Of a stretch of 64,000 bases of DNA, positions 23,454 to 34,422 are shown in pieces (position 1 is the stretch's first letter; every line of letters begins with the position of its first letter). The notes under the pieces are model-generated. The model was not told the origin of the DNA, did no database searches, and worked only from the letters and a program-made list of their open reading frames with translations. This DNA is from Hydrangea macrophylla (Eukaryota > Streptophyta > Magnoliopsida > Cornales > Hydrangeaceae). The position numbers and the translations under genes are program-made. The stretch lies in contig CM066998.1 of the NCBI GenBank assembly GCA_033977485.1, positions 55,022,274-55,086,273 of the forward strand, in the 5' to 3' direction.

Positions 23454-24230
23454 TAATAATAATAAGCAAAAAATAATAATCATAATAATAATAACAATAA
23501 ATAGTAGCGATAATAACAATGATAATGAAATCATAATACAGATCTAGATTAGGGACACCACATGTTAGGCACAAGATTTTCCATAAAATAATAAACGGAA
23601 GATAGTATGGACATTAATCTGGTATACCAAGTGAGTTAGGAACTCACCGTAGGTTCGGGATCGCAGTGTGACACAAGGGTAAGCTACCTTTCTTTTTTCT
23701 TTCCTTTCCTTTTCTTTCTTCTCTCTATTTTTCTTTCCTTTCCTTAAACATTAATGGGGGGTTTATATAGGGGTGGGGGTACTCTCTCTCTCTCTATGTA
23801 TATATTATACATATAACACACACACACACCTAATATAATATCTATATTAATACACAACACACATCCACTCCACTGTCACACACAACACACACGACACACA
23901 CATGCACACACCTACACTTTACACCACTCATCACCCACCAACACTCACTACACTTTACACACGCACTCATGACACACCAACACATAGACACACTACACAC
24001 ACTATACTACCACCCTACAACACACCTCATCACACTCTCTCCCTCTCTCAAGTCGGCACACACACACACACACTTGCTAGGGTTGTTTGGGGGGTTGGTT
24101 TAGGGTACGTTGGTCAACACAGGTATAATCACAAGTTCAGAAATGATATTAATTACTGTAAAAATATTATAAATATAGTTTGGGATTGGAAATTAGATAA
24201 ATAAAATATAACAAAAATACAGGTATTACA
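23454..24230 (-). repeat. LTR-derived sequence, right part (LTR start at 24230)
   Basis: It ends AGGTATTACA, the + strand form of a TGTAATACC LTR start. It shares landmarks in the same order with the Tekay-like LTRs at 41-52 kb: 'taccaagtgagtt' with 'actcacc', a CT tract, 'atatagggg' and AC/AT microsatellites. It is the continuation of 17101-18413 across the MULE. Confidence 0.55.
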
Positions 24231-24234
24231 ACTA

Positions 24235-24845
24235 TATAACCGAACGGTTTTACTTTGTAACCGGCACCATCCCGAGCGGTCCGGACAACCTAAGGCTTCC
24301 CGAGCGGTATATGCACGAGCCCCGACCAACAGGTCGGGAAGACTGCGCAAACACGACTTGTCATATAGACAGCTCACTCAGGCCCCAAGGCATGATCTAG
24401 AATGTTCTAGACAGTTTCCTACTCAAGCTAGAAGACTAATGGAATGTGTAGTAAGTTTCCTAATATAATTAGAAAACTCACTTGATTTGTGTCAATCACA
24501 TCCTAATTGAATTGTATTACCTAATCTGACTAGTTTCCTTGTACGAGTAGGTCTCTTGCATCTATAAAAGAGACCACTCACATCCTTTATGGGGATCGAT
24601 TTTTCAATCTGCATAGCACCTCTATAGTAATCATTATCGTGCCCGGCCGACCTACGGTAGCTCCAGACTATTGTTGGTTCACCACAGTTCACCGACTTTT
24701 TACAATATAGTGAACGTGCTCAGACACACACGTGGACGTAGGTTCCTTCACTAACAAGGCCGAACCACATACTTCCGATCTCTTACTACTTCGGTCTCCT
24801 TGATTTGCTCTGCTTCACCTCACCCAAAATTTGGCATCAACAAAT
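24235..24845 (+). repeat. LTR fragment of another gypsy-type element
   Basis: GC-richer than its surroundings. It has a TATA box (CTATAAAAG at about 24563) and a leader with 'gtggacgtagg' and 'ggccgaaccac', a text often seen in R/U5 of Tat-type gypsy LTRs, and ends near 'ggcatcaaca'. No ORF and no clear target duplication were found. Confidence 0.5.
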
Positions 24846-25010
24846 ACCAATGCCTGTAGTTGAGCATAAATTCAAATTTTAAAGAAATAATCTTTTTTTT
24901 TCTTCAAAAAATTGGTTAATTAGAAATGTAAAAAGTACATGTGGCCAGATCCCGAGATATTACAATAGGCTCAAAAGAAAAAAAATGAAATTTGGGAAAA
25001 ATTCAGAAAC

Positions 25011-25281
25011 TGTTGGGTGGTCTGAAGTGAGGCTTTCCCTTACATCCGATGTAGGAAATCCCAACAATCTCCCCCTCATACATCGGGCCTTTGATCGGCA
25101 AACCCTCGACCAGTTTCTCCCTTGTGACTGTTGGGCCGTGATGTTGTAACCTGGGCTCTGATACCAGTGTTGGATGGTCTTGGGCCTTTTCAACCCCTAA
25201 AGTTAGGTTATGAAGTGAGGTTTTTCCTCACTTATAAACCGATCACCAACCCCTTCCATATCCGATGTGGAAACCCTAACA
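25011..25281 (-). mobile_element. TRIM (miniature LTR retrotransposon), 271 bp
   Basis: On the minus strand the order is LTR (25281-25168, TGTTAGGGTTTCC…CCAACA), primer site TGGTATCAGAGCCC (25166-25153, initiator tRNA-Met type), about 70 bp internal, polypurine tract ATGAGGGGGAGAT (near 25080-25068), and a shortened LTR (25066-25011, TGTTGGGATTTCC…CCCAACA). The flanks are gaaac and aaaac, a 5-bp duplication with one mismatch. It encodes no protein. The 3' LTR has lost about 58 bp that the 5' LTR still has. Confidence 0.9.
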
Positions 25282-25498
25282 AAAACAGCTCTTACAAAAC
25301 TAGCTAACAAAGTCAAGAGGCTAAACACTGCCCAACCAACAAGAATAAACAACAAACATCATTTTTATGCATATATTTATTAGATTATAATTTATACAGT
25401 TTCAGATGGTAGTTAGACTGAGTCGGACAAAAGTTAGTTGAATTGTATATGTAGATTGTGAAGTGAAAGACAATTTAAGCCGCATATATATATATATA

Positions 25499-26313
25499 CT
25501 AGTCTTAAAGCACGTGCTTTGCACGTGGTGGTGCACAAGAGGGTGGATAATAATAAATTGAATGATTCAACTATCTAACCACTTGACTCGTACAAATAAT
25601 TTTTTAAAATACTTATGAAAAGTATTAAAAGCTAGGAGAATTCACATCAGATGCCTAATATTAAAGTATTTGGATTATATAGTATATTTATAAGTGGTGA
25701 AGTGACATACTGAAACACTTCCTAATAATTCACTTTAATTTATGTCATAAGTCTTTGAAAATATTCTGACAATTTTAACTATATTCCATTATTTCTAATT
25801 ATGTGATCATAAGGATGCAAGTTAGAGCAGAAATTTCGAAACCAATTCGGAAGACTACGATCATGAAATCGTAAAATTAGTTTTGAATTGCAATCATCGA
25901 AAATTTGAAAAATTGCACCCAAAAAAAAAAAACATATTCGAATCGAAATGGAGATGGAAATTTTAAAATTTTAATTTCCAAAATATTATGGACAACTTCT
26001 AGCCAGAGAATTCTAGAATAGATTCAATATATGCCTATATATTTTATTTTCAATACTTCTAACATGAAAAGTTTTATTTTAAAATTCCAATAAAAAAACT
26101 GATTTCAAAATCCGTGCAATAAATTAAAATTCCAAAATTTTGGAATCTTATTGGAATTTTGAAATTTTGAAGTTTCGGAATCAGAATGAGCATCTCTATA
26201 TATTTAAAAAATTATATGATATTTTTTTAATACATCAATTCTGATCTGATCCATCCGAAAATTAGCGCCATGTGTTCATATATATATATATATATATATA
26301 TTTCTTTTATAGA
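25499..26313 (-). mobile_element. Probable non-autonomous Helitron
   Basis: The 3' end on the minus strand is a hairpin (CACGTGC-aaa-GCACGTG), then CTTTAAGA, then CTAG followed by T. This end is clear. The proposed 5' end (TCTATAAAAGAAATATAT after an A, minus strand at 26313) is less certain. The inside is AT-rich with no ORF. Confidence 0.55.
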
Positions 26314-28394
26314 TTATGTTGAGGGGAACCCCTTCATAGGCTCTAGAGATGAATAATTATGTGATTAATACTTTTTATGAGCATAATTTTAGTTGCAGTA
26401 AGATGACGAAGGGTTTTGTTAGTAACTTGTTTTTTCTCTTCTAAATTACAAACTAACAAACACATCCTCACATATTTATTTGAATAAATTTGTGGTGAAA
26501 TATTGAATGCTAGTAGCTCGGGTCAAGAAAATTTTAGCAAAGAATAAAAGAAACGCCTTTACATTAAATCTTACGATAATCGATCAATTAACTTTATGGC
26601 CCCAAAGGCTACAAAAATAATCAAATTCCTATCTTTAACCGTCCGGTATCATGCATACATATTTTGAACACCAACATATATACAAAATTTTATTTTACTA
26701 ATGAGATCACTGTTACCATAATCATGTCTTTATGGGATATCAACGTGTATCTCAAGAATGGTTACTAATCCATGAAAGGAAGAAAAGCACACCAATTGTT
26801 GTCTTATCTTTTTCCAGTCAAATTTCTAGAGATTCCCAATAAAGATTGCATTCAAGGCCAATCCATAGATAGGCCTTTCTAAACTTTCACAATGTTATTA
26901 CATCAATATATATATATATATATATATATCATTCATTGATCCCCACAAAACACAACAAAAAAAAATGAATTGACAAAGCCAGAAGCAAAAAACCCGTGGA
27001 TATAATGAAATTTTAGTCTTATGCTTCATATTGTTTTACCTTTTTTCCAACAAAGGTTTTGGATATAAAGTGTTAACGTTTTCTATGCTCTGAAATTAAA
27101 TTTATTTCCTTTTTTCTTATTCTTTGTCTAAAGCATTTCGTAATTGCTTTGAAGAGTTATGAGTTAACATGCACTAATCAAGTAAAAACTTGATGAAATA
27201 CACAACACTTAAAAAATTGAAGCAAGGGTAGTTCTTGACTAATTTTTTTTATTATCAAAATCTATACACTACACAAGGAAAAAGATGTACAAATGGCTAT
27301 GTGATGTGAAAGGAGGAAGAAAAACCAGTGATGTGAATTTTAATAAATTAAGATACTTTAATTAGTTTCCTATTGCAAAAGGTTGTTGAACTTTATTAGG
27401 ATTCTTAATCCATGTATCTCTACTATTTTTTCTGTCAAAGGTTTTTGACCTTAAATAGGATTCCTAAATGATTTTCCAAAGATAACAAATATGGCAGGAA
27501 TCTGTGGATTTGCTCAAAATGTCTCACGATTCATGTCATCAAAATTATATGCCATTTTTTGTTTCTATTTAATTGTTATATACATACATATATATATATA
27601 TATATATACTTTATTAAAGAAGATGTGGGTTAGCTTAAAATATGTGACGATTCATAAAACCATATTAATAAAGATTATATCCAAAAATAAAAAAGAGGAC
27701 TCTTATGGACACAAAAAAAAAAAAAAAAGTGGCATACTAAACTTTATAAAACTCTAAGAGAAAAACTTAAGCAAAAGTGCACCGATTGATAAAAGTGTAA
27801 AACACTTATGGGCATCGGTGCACTTATATATATTATATATATGTATGTATGATGCTACTCGTTTTACATATGGTATAAGTAGTCAATTATCATTGCAATG
27901 ATTATTACGTAAAAGAATTTTTTAGTTGATGTATTATGGTTCTTAATTTTTTTAAAAAAATTATGGATATTAATAAAATGTTCAATCAGCATATGAATTA
28001 ATGTTTTAAGAAAAAAATATGGACAACATCACTTTGCTTGCTAATGAGCACTTTTAACGGCCCAGATTAGTGTTAGAAAATTTTAAGGATGCAATAAGTG
28101 TGATTCGTTCTATTAACCCCTAGTTAAGGGGTCTTTCAGTTTCGATTCATATATATTCTGACTAAAAACTTCGTTTCTTAAAAAAAATTTAATCTTTTAT
28201 CACTCAATAATAGATTCAAGGAAAAGTATACATTCTCGTGATTTGTACCCAAAAGTTGATTAAAAATAAAAAAAAAAAATTAGATAGTGTACTTAGTAGA
28301 AAATGTGATATATTTAGCTGCACTAATCAATTTTAATTGTCAAGATTAAACTTATCCAAGTGAAACCCTATCTAGCTACTCTTTCATCCAAACA

Positions 28395-28430
<36 letters not shown>

Positions 28431-29195
28431 GGCCTTAACATCATATTTTTGTTTTAGTTTTTATGTTTTTTTTTTGTCCTTTCGTTCTTCCCGTGTTAAT
28501 CTCTCCTTTACTTTTGGATTCTTCTCCTCTTTTCTCTCTCTATTTTTTTTTTTTGGGGGCGGGTGGAAAGACTTCATTACACCGCAATGGTTTCAGTGTA
28601 TCTATACTATTTGTTTCCGATAAGAAACATTTATCAATGAAACAAATGTTTTTTACCTGATCGAAATTATTAAATATTTCCAACCCAAAATTTTCTTAGT
28701 GTACCGAAGTATTTTCCATTGTGAGTAATCACATAGAGGTGACCCCACGTGCTGGTGACCTCCACCACTCGAATTCTAGGGGTAGGTACGTAGCTTCAAG
28801 ATTTTGTGATTCTCAAAAGAGCAGAAAGGTCAGATCTCTCTCAAATCTCAAATTTTTGTGCAGTGATGTCTCCAGATTCAAATATTTGACGAAGGAAGAA
28901 GCAAACTTCGGATATTTGACATCCCAGTAAGCTCACATAGCCAATTTTTTGTTTTTCTTTCCAGCCCACATGGCCGGGTAGATCTCTATTCTTTGTATAT
29001 TCTTCTCTCAAAGAGGATGTAAATTTATAGGATACAAAATGTCTAGTACAAATAATTCTGGTAAAGAAAGATATCAAAGATATGAAAAGTCTAGGTAGTG
29101 TATCAAATAACTATGAGGAATTACATGTGTTTGGAGCGTAAAATGGTCCATGTTAATATAATTATTATTCTGTGTGCAGTGTATCAAATAACTAT
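26314..29195. other. Long AT-rich intergenic region without a recognised gene
   Basis: It contains TA microsatellites (near 26910 and 27587), a poly-A (27712-27728), a CT microsatellite (about 28398-28428) and T-rich runs. Short ORFs are low-complexity. A more complex stretch (28720-28935) has no recognisable product. Confidence 0.65.
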
Positions 29196-29357
29196 TAGGG
29201 TAAGTTTATTGTGAGAAGTTTTTCATCTGAGAAGACAGATTTTAACCGTTAGATGAGAATCTAGCCATAAGATTTCCAAAAACCTGGAGATACATTAATT
29301 CCTAGACTCTTATCTAATAGTTAAAATCCGAAAACTGATCACTATAGACTTGCCCTA
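29196..29357. mobile_element. MITE, 162 bp, with TAGGGYAAGT ends
   Basis: The inverted ends are TAGGGTAAGTTTATTGTGAG and the complement of CACTATAGACTTGCCCTA. They are flanked by actat on both sides (29191-29195 and 29358-29362). It sits in a locally repeated sequence in which 'gtgtatcaaataactat' occurs three times (29098-29400). Confidence 0.8.
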
Positions 29358-29890
29358 ACTATTATTCTGGGTGTAGTGTATCAAATAACTATGAGGAATC
29401 ACATATGTGTTTGGAGCGCAAAATGGTCCATTTTAAAAAGTGTAAAACATTTGAGCACTTTGTTACTTTTAAAGATAGTATAGCTAATAATTTCTGCTGT
29501 TTAAAAAAAAAAAAAAAAAAAAAAAGTAAAAAACAAAAGAGGATCAATGGAGTGGTGTAGCTAGACAGCAATCAAATTATTTGTAGTAGAACATCAAATG
29601 CAAAAAACACATATCTATGTATACACGCTTCTAAATGTTATGAACAAGAAGAAAAGTATCCCAACAAGAAACACAACCATCATCAATTAGCTAGAAAAGA
29701 TAGTTAATTTGTGGCACCAATATTACTACTAATCTCATCTCAGTTACTTAGTAATGATATGTTTCATGCAACCCTTATTCCTTGATATTCCATTCCACGT
29801 ACATTGATATCTAAATTATCTTTTACAATGGTTATTGCCCATCATCTTTACTCCAAGAGAAAATTATAGCTTTAGCTAAAATGAGATCTA
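29358..29890. other. Downstream region of the dioxygenase gene
   Basis: No gene was recognised. It has a poly-A run of about 24 at 29502-29525. Confidence 0.6.
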
Positions 29891-31208
29891 TCATATTTTG
29901 GCAAAATCTAGAGTGGCCTTGCCATTGTGGGCTTTCCTGTAGAAATGCTTGGCATAGTCCGAGTAGAGAATTGGCTTGTATATGGGTTTCTCTCCGCTCT
30001 CAAGAACTTCTGGCCAGGGATCAATAACATCACTAGGTCTCGGGGTCACAAATATTGGAACTGAAATCCTGTTCTTGCTTTCGTTTGCAATCACACGGTG
30101 CTCAGCACTCTTGTAACGTCCGTTGCTCATGATCTGAAGTGCGTCACCTATGTTGATCACAAGCGATCCGCTTATTGGCTGAATATGGATCCAACCTTCT
30201 CCATCTAGCTTCTTCACATAGAGTCTACCGGTATCATCTTGAAGTAGAAGTACTGTCAATGTTGAGATATCCGAGTGACGCCCCACTCCAACTGTAAGTT
30301 CAGGGTTAGGACACTTTGGATAGTAATTGAGTTAATCCTCTTTGAACCCATTAAAAGTGATTCTTTGGTTCCATCAATTTCCTTCACATTCAGTCCTTTA
30401 GTTAGAATTTCTAACAGTCTTCTAATTACAACTTGAGACTTTCTCATGAATTCCAAGACTTGATCCCTGTAAGAAAACATGGAAAATTAATCCATGCAAG
30501 AAAAAAAAAAAACTAGCTAGTATGAATTCTTCTACTTAACTAAAGATACACATATAGATAATTGTACATATTTTATATCCATAAATGTGAATGTATTTAT
30601 ATATGTACATTTATTACATACACTTGTATATCTATCTATATATATATATATATGTTTCTAACATTTTGTGTGTGTATGAGTTGGGAAGAATTTTTCACAT
30701 GCAGACAGGAGGCCAAAGGTGGCAGCCTCATCTTCTAAGACATAGAAGAGGCTGAGATAATCTTTCCACTCTAGAGCCTTCTCTGCTCGAGGGAGAAAGC
30801 TGGTGCTAAATCGCACGTTATTACTAGGTGAATGCTCTCTCAAATACTTTCTCTTCTCTTCAATCGGTAACTCGAAAAACATAAAAGTCGCGTCCTTTAT
30901 AGACTCGAGAACTTCAATAGGCACTCCATGGTTAACAATCTGGAAAAAGCCCCAGTTCTCTGCTGCATTGCAAATGGCCTCAGCCACTTTCGTATCACTG
31001 TCCCAGTTAGACATGTCAATAACTGGAATGGATACATCGGGGGCACGACATGGCTCACATCGATCCTTTCTTCGAGAGGTTGAATATATTCCTTGGGGAG
31101 GGATTGAAGGTCCATGTCTGAAAGGGCCTTAACACCATGGCCATCTAGTACAAATTTTGTGACGTCCATTAATGAGATGGACAAGTTCTTTGAGGTTGCT
31201 AGAGCCAT
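29891..31208 (-). pseudogene. Feruloyl-CoA 6'-hydroxylase-like 2-oxoglutarate dioxygenase with three single-base losses
   Basis: Enzymes of this type hydroxylate feruloyl-CoA on the way to scopoletin and other coumarins, in the cytosol, using Fe(II) and 2-oxoglutarate. Exon 1 is 31208-30699; the intron is 30698-30467 (GT-AG); exon 2 is 30466-29891. The N-terminus (HGVKALSD…[12 protein letters not shown]) and [13 protein letters not shown] match the family. The iron ligands are H and D in GRHSDIS and H in SAEHRV; the cosubstrate site is RISVP. Three frame breaks are each explained by one missing base: in the G run at 31039-31043, in AAA at 30715-30717, and near 30331. With three bases restored the coding length is 363 codons, the normal family length. 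It may be a young pseudogene, or the breaks may be assembly errors. Confidence 0.85.
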
Positions 31209-31305
31209 TTCAGTAAGTTCAAATAAAGGGAAGAAATTTAGTAATTGTATAAACTGAGAAGCAAAGAACTGAGGAGATAGTGTGATTACTCATAACGTGG
31301 TGAGG

Positions 31306-31316
31306 CTATATATATA
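31306..31316 (-). promoter_or_regulatory. TATA box of the dioxygenase gene
   Basis: The minus strand reads 'gtatatatatagcc' about 100 bp upstream of the ATG at 31208, a normal distance for a plant TATA box with a leader of about 70 nt. Confidence 0.6.
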
Positions 31317-31582
31317 CATGTACGTTGTGAGGAATTATCTCGTGTGACCGTCATATCGAGGGCGGATCTAGAAAATCAATCCAAGGGTATTTGATGTACA
31401 GGGAAAAAATATTTTTGGACGTATTTATACATATTTTGAACTTATTTATGCATATTTTGGACATATTTATACATTTTTTTGTGTGTATATTTTAGACCTA
31501 TTTATACATATTTTCTATACATATTTTATAATTAACACAAAAACTTAAGAGAGATGGGGCTTAGTATAATAATTTTATAATG

Positions 31583-31630
31583 TCGGGGGGGGGGGGGGGG
31601 CTTTTTTAATTTTTAGGGGGGGGGGGGGGT
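31583..31630. repeat. Two poly-G tracts
   Basis: G runs of about 17 and 14 bases are separated by a C/T-rich piece. They lie in AT-rich DNA with no gene. Confidence 0.85.
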
Positions 31631-31680
31631 TTAACTGTAATTTTATATATATTTTTTTATATTTTATATTTTAGTATATG

Positions 31681-31862
31681 GAAGGGGAGCCTTGGCGCAA
31701 CGGTTTGAGTTGCCGCCGTGTGACCAAAAGGTCACGGGTTCGAGTCGTGGAAACAGCCTCTTGCAAATAAGCAGGGTAAGGCTGCGTACATTTGACCCAA
31801 TGTGGTCCGACCCTTCCCCGGACCCCGCACTGCGAAAGCTTCGTGCACCGGGCTGCCCTTTT
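31681..31862 (+). mobile_element. Au-type SINE
   Basis: The sequence matches the plant Au SINE layout: 'ggggagccttggcgcaacgg' (box A), 'gtcacgggttcgagtcgtgg' (box B), 'cagcctcttgca', 'gcagggtaaggctgcgtaca', 'ccttccccggaccccgc', 'gtgcaccgggctgccctttt'. It is flanked by a 15-bp duplication, atattttagtatatg / atattttagtatgtg (31666-31680 and 31863-31877). It is short, encodes no protein and would be transcribed by RNA polymerase III. Confidence 0.95.
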
Positions 31863-31974
31863 ATATTTTAGTATGTGTATAAATTTTCAAAACTGTAAGG
31901 GGGACTTGAGCCCTGACACCTGTGTGTTATGGAACAAGATAAAGGATTAATATGACCTTCCTACCCACAAGGTA

Positions 31975-32345
31975 AGCCTTTTGGTCTAGTGATCAGACAA
32001 TCCTTAATTGGTATCAAAGCACCAGGGTTTGAATCCCACCAACTGTGGAAGCATGGTGGAGACATGTGTGTTATGGAGCAAGATAAAGGATAATTAATAT
32101 GACCCTCTTACCCTCAAGGTTAGCATTTTGATCTAGTAGTCAGATCATTCCTAATTAGCCATTTTGGTCTAGTGGTTAGAATGTCCCTAATTAGTATCAG
32201 AGCACCAGGGTTCGAATCCCACCAACCGCAGAAGCATGGTGGAAACCTGTGTGCTATGGAACGAGATAAAGGATTAATATGGCCCTCCTACCCACAAGGT
32301 TAACCTTTTGATCTAGTGGTTAGACCGTCCGTAATTGGTATAATT
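31975..32345 (+). repeat. Tandem array of tRNA-derived units
   Basis: Four box-A-like starts (…TTTGGTCTAGTGRTYAGA, at about 31977, 32128, 32160 and 32307) alternate with box-B-like text (GGGTTTGAATCCC, GGGTTCGAATCCCACC) and a shared tail ('gcatggtgga', 'gataaaggat', 'taatatg', 'ctcaaggtta'). Unit length is about 150 bp. No unit looks like a functional tRNA: the acceptor stems do not pair and long tails follow. It is best read as a multimer of a tRNA-derived SINE. Confidence 0.75.
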
Positions 32346-32870
32346 CGCCCCTAGTCATATCCAAGTGATTCTTGTGCTATCATGGGCTAAGATAAGTGGA
32401 AACCTGGATGGGTAACGGCTCCTTCAAATTTTTCTTTAGAAGTTTGATTATGCATATGTAATTTATACGATTTTGGAATTAATTTATATATTGGTCCCTC
32501 CAAAATATTAACTTTTAGAAAAGAATAATACTATTTTTTCAAATATGAATCCAAAATTTAGTTCTTAAATATTTTGTCAGTTGTATCATATGTCACTGCC
32601 AAAGTATATGGTACAACTGTTATGCTATTTAGGAACCACTTTGGGATTCGAATTTGAAAAGTATAACATTACTCTTTTGAAAATTGGTTCATGCCTATAT
32701 ATAACATTCTTAGATAAACCACAAGCCAAAAATAAATTAAAATACGCAGAAAATATTGTAAACACCAAACTTTCTAACTGTCAAATATGACAAAAAAAAA
32801 AAAAAACACCTTACGTTGTAAAATTGTACTATCTTTATGATACAAAAATCATACCCACAAATACGTATAA
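32346..32870. other. AT-rich DNA with no recognised gene
   Basis: Only a 69-codon open stretch without family features. Confidence 0.6.
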
Positions 32871-32871
32871 A

Positions 32872-32912
32872 CTAGTCAAAAATCCGTGCTATGCACGAGG
32901 CTTGTATACCCA
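32872..32912 (-). mobile_element. Helitron 3' end
   Basis: The minus strand reads a hairpin (CGTGC-ata-GCACG), then GATTTTTGA, then CTAG and T. The form is the same as the Helitron end at 25499. The element extends to the right, but I could not place its 5' end in the AT-rich sequence up to about 33450. Confidence 0.55.
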
Positions 32913-33754
32913 ATTAATAGTTTGTGCGCTTTGTTTCTTTCTCATGAGGTATGAGAACAAAAAATAAAGGAAAAGGAAAAACTGTTATACTACATCACAA
33001 CAATATTAAAAAAAAAATTGCAGTGCCAAAAATTATACAACTCAAGCATAATGATCTAATTCTGGATAACAAATTAAATCAAGTATATATTCCCACTAAA
33101 TATATATTATTCCAAACACGCTTAAATGAATAACATAAAAATAAAATTCAGAACATCACTTGTTCCAAATTAAGTGAGATGAGGAATTTAGGGACGTAAT
33201 AGATTACCTCTGGGTTTTTTGCCTGATATCGGCGTAAATACCTGGACCTTTCACCATGTTTTTTTTTTCTTTTCTGCAGAGTAGTGAGAAATATAGACAG
33301 AGTTAGAGAGAAAGAAAGACGAAGAGGTGGGGTTTGTAGGCTCTATCTCTTGAACACTATTAGACAATGAGAATCAATATTTATATTTCTTATTAGAAGT
33401 ACGTTTCACAAAAATATTAATTCAATTCTTTGAGAATTTAATCCTTTTTAAGAAATGTCAAACTAGTTGATTAATTAGTCTAAATTCCAAAAAAAATTAT
33501 TAAATTACGGAGAATCCCAACAATCACCAAATTTTAATTTCTAATTGAAGTAAGAGTTTAAATGTAGAGTTTCAAGGCATGTACAAAAACAGACTTAACA
33601 GTTAACATACATTGTCATATAATGTGTGTGTGAGTGTGTGTGTGTTTTTTTGTGCAAGAAATTGGAGAAGAGTTTGACCATATATATTTGGATTTAGCCC
33701 TTCAATTAATGTATAGAAAATAACAAACCAAACAAAAAGGGATTGAAAGAAGCC

Positions 33755-33945
33755 AAGCGGGCTGTAGTCCAATTGGCATAGCCTCTCTCTTCCCAGTGGG
33801 GAGAGATATGATTCAAATTCCCATAGGGGATTCTAATTGCTTGCCCCCCAAGTTATTCTTCAGTCGAAATGAGTGACCCTTGTTGGGCTTTGCTGTGTGC
33901 CAGTGTGGGGCTTTGGGGTTGAGTTGGGGCTGGGGTGTGCATGTG
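33755..33945 (+). mobile_element. tRNA-derived SINE remnant
   Basis: It has a box-A-like 'tagtccaattggcatag' and a box-B-like 'gattcaaattccc', followed by 'ggggattctaattgcttg' and a 'gggctttgctgtgtgcca' body. No clear poly-A end or target duplication is seen; the 3' part runs into the G-rich repeat. Confidence 0.55.
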
Positions 33946-34004
33946 TGTGTGTGTCTGTGGGGGGGGGGGGGGGGGGGGGGGTGTGCATGTGTGTGTGTGT
34001 CTGT

Positions 34005-34039
<35 letters not shown>
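33943..34039 (+). repeat. Tandem minisatellite ending in long poly-G
   Basis: Two copies of a unit opening 'gtgcatgtgtgtgtgtgtct' each end in a G run, of about 23 and about 36 bases. The + strand is a strong candidate for G-quadruplex formation. The run lengths may be inexact in the assembly. Confidence 0.9.
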
Positions 34040-34040
<1 letters not shown>

Positions 34041-34279
34041 GTGTATCCAGTCTGGATGCAGGTAAGTTTAAAAAAAGAAAAAGAAAGGGGAATGAAAGAA
34101 ATTCAATAGAGATAGATACATTGGACAAATATAGAGATATAGGGAGTTATTTTTGTTATATATACATTGGATATAGATATTCATTGAACCTGAAGTGAGA
34201 GAAAAACAAAAAACAAGGAAAATAATAAGAAAATGAAGGATGTCACGTGGCATATTAGAGGAAAGAGAGGATTGTCACA

Positions 34280-34394
34280 AGGCAAAATAAAGGCTAGAGG
34301 ACAGTGCCATGTGGATAGCCTTAGAAATGCCCTGCGAGGCAAAATAGAGGCTAGAGGACAGTGCCACGTGGATAGCCTTAGGAAGGCCTTTCGG
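34280..34394 (+). repeat. 57-bp tandem duplication
   Basis: Two copies start at 34280 and 34337 ('aggcaaaata' and 'aggctagaggacagtgcca'). Confidence 0.9.
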
Positions 34395-34422
34395 TCCAAG
34401 TAATAGTATATTTCATAGATAG

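Noticed and set aside
31975..32345. tRNA genes suggested by box A and box B text
   Set aside because: No closed cloverleaf or acceptor stem; units are tandem with shared non-tRNA tails, so they are SINE-like repeats. The same applies to 31681, 33755 and 36777.
33873..34109. Poly-glycine and poly-proline open frames on both strands
   Set aside because: Direct translations of poly-G/poly-C tracts.
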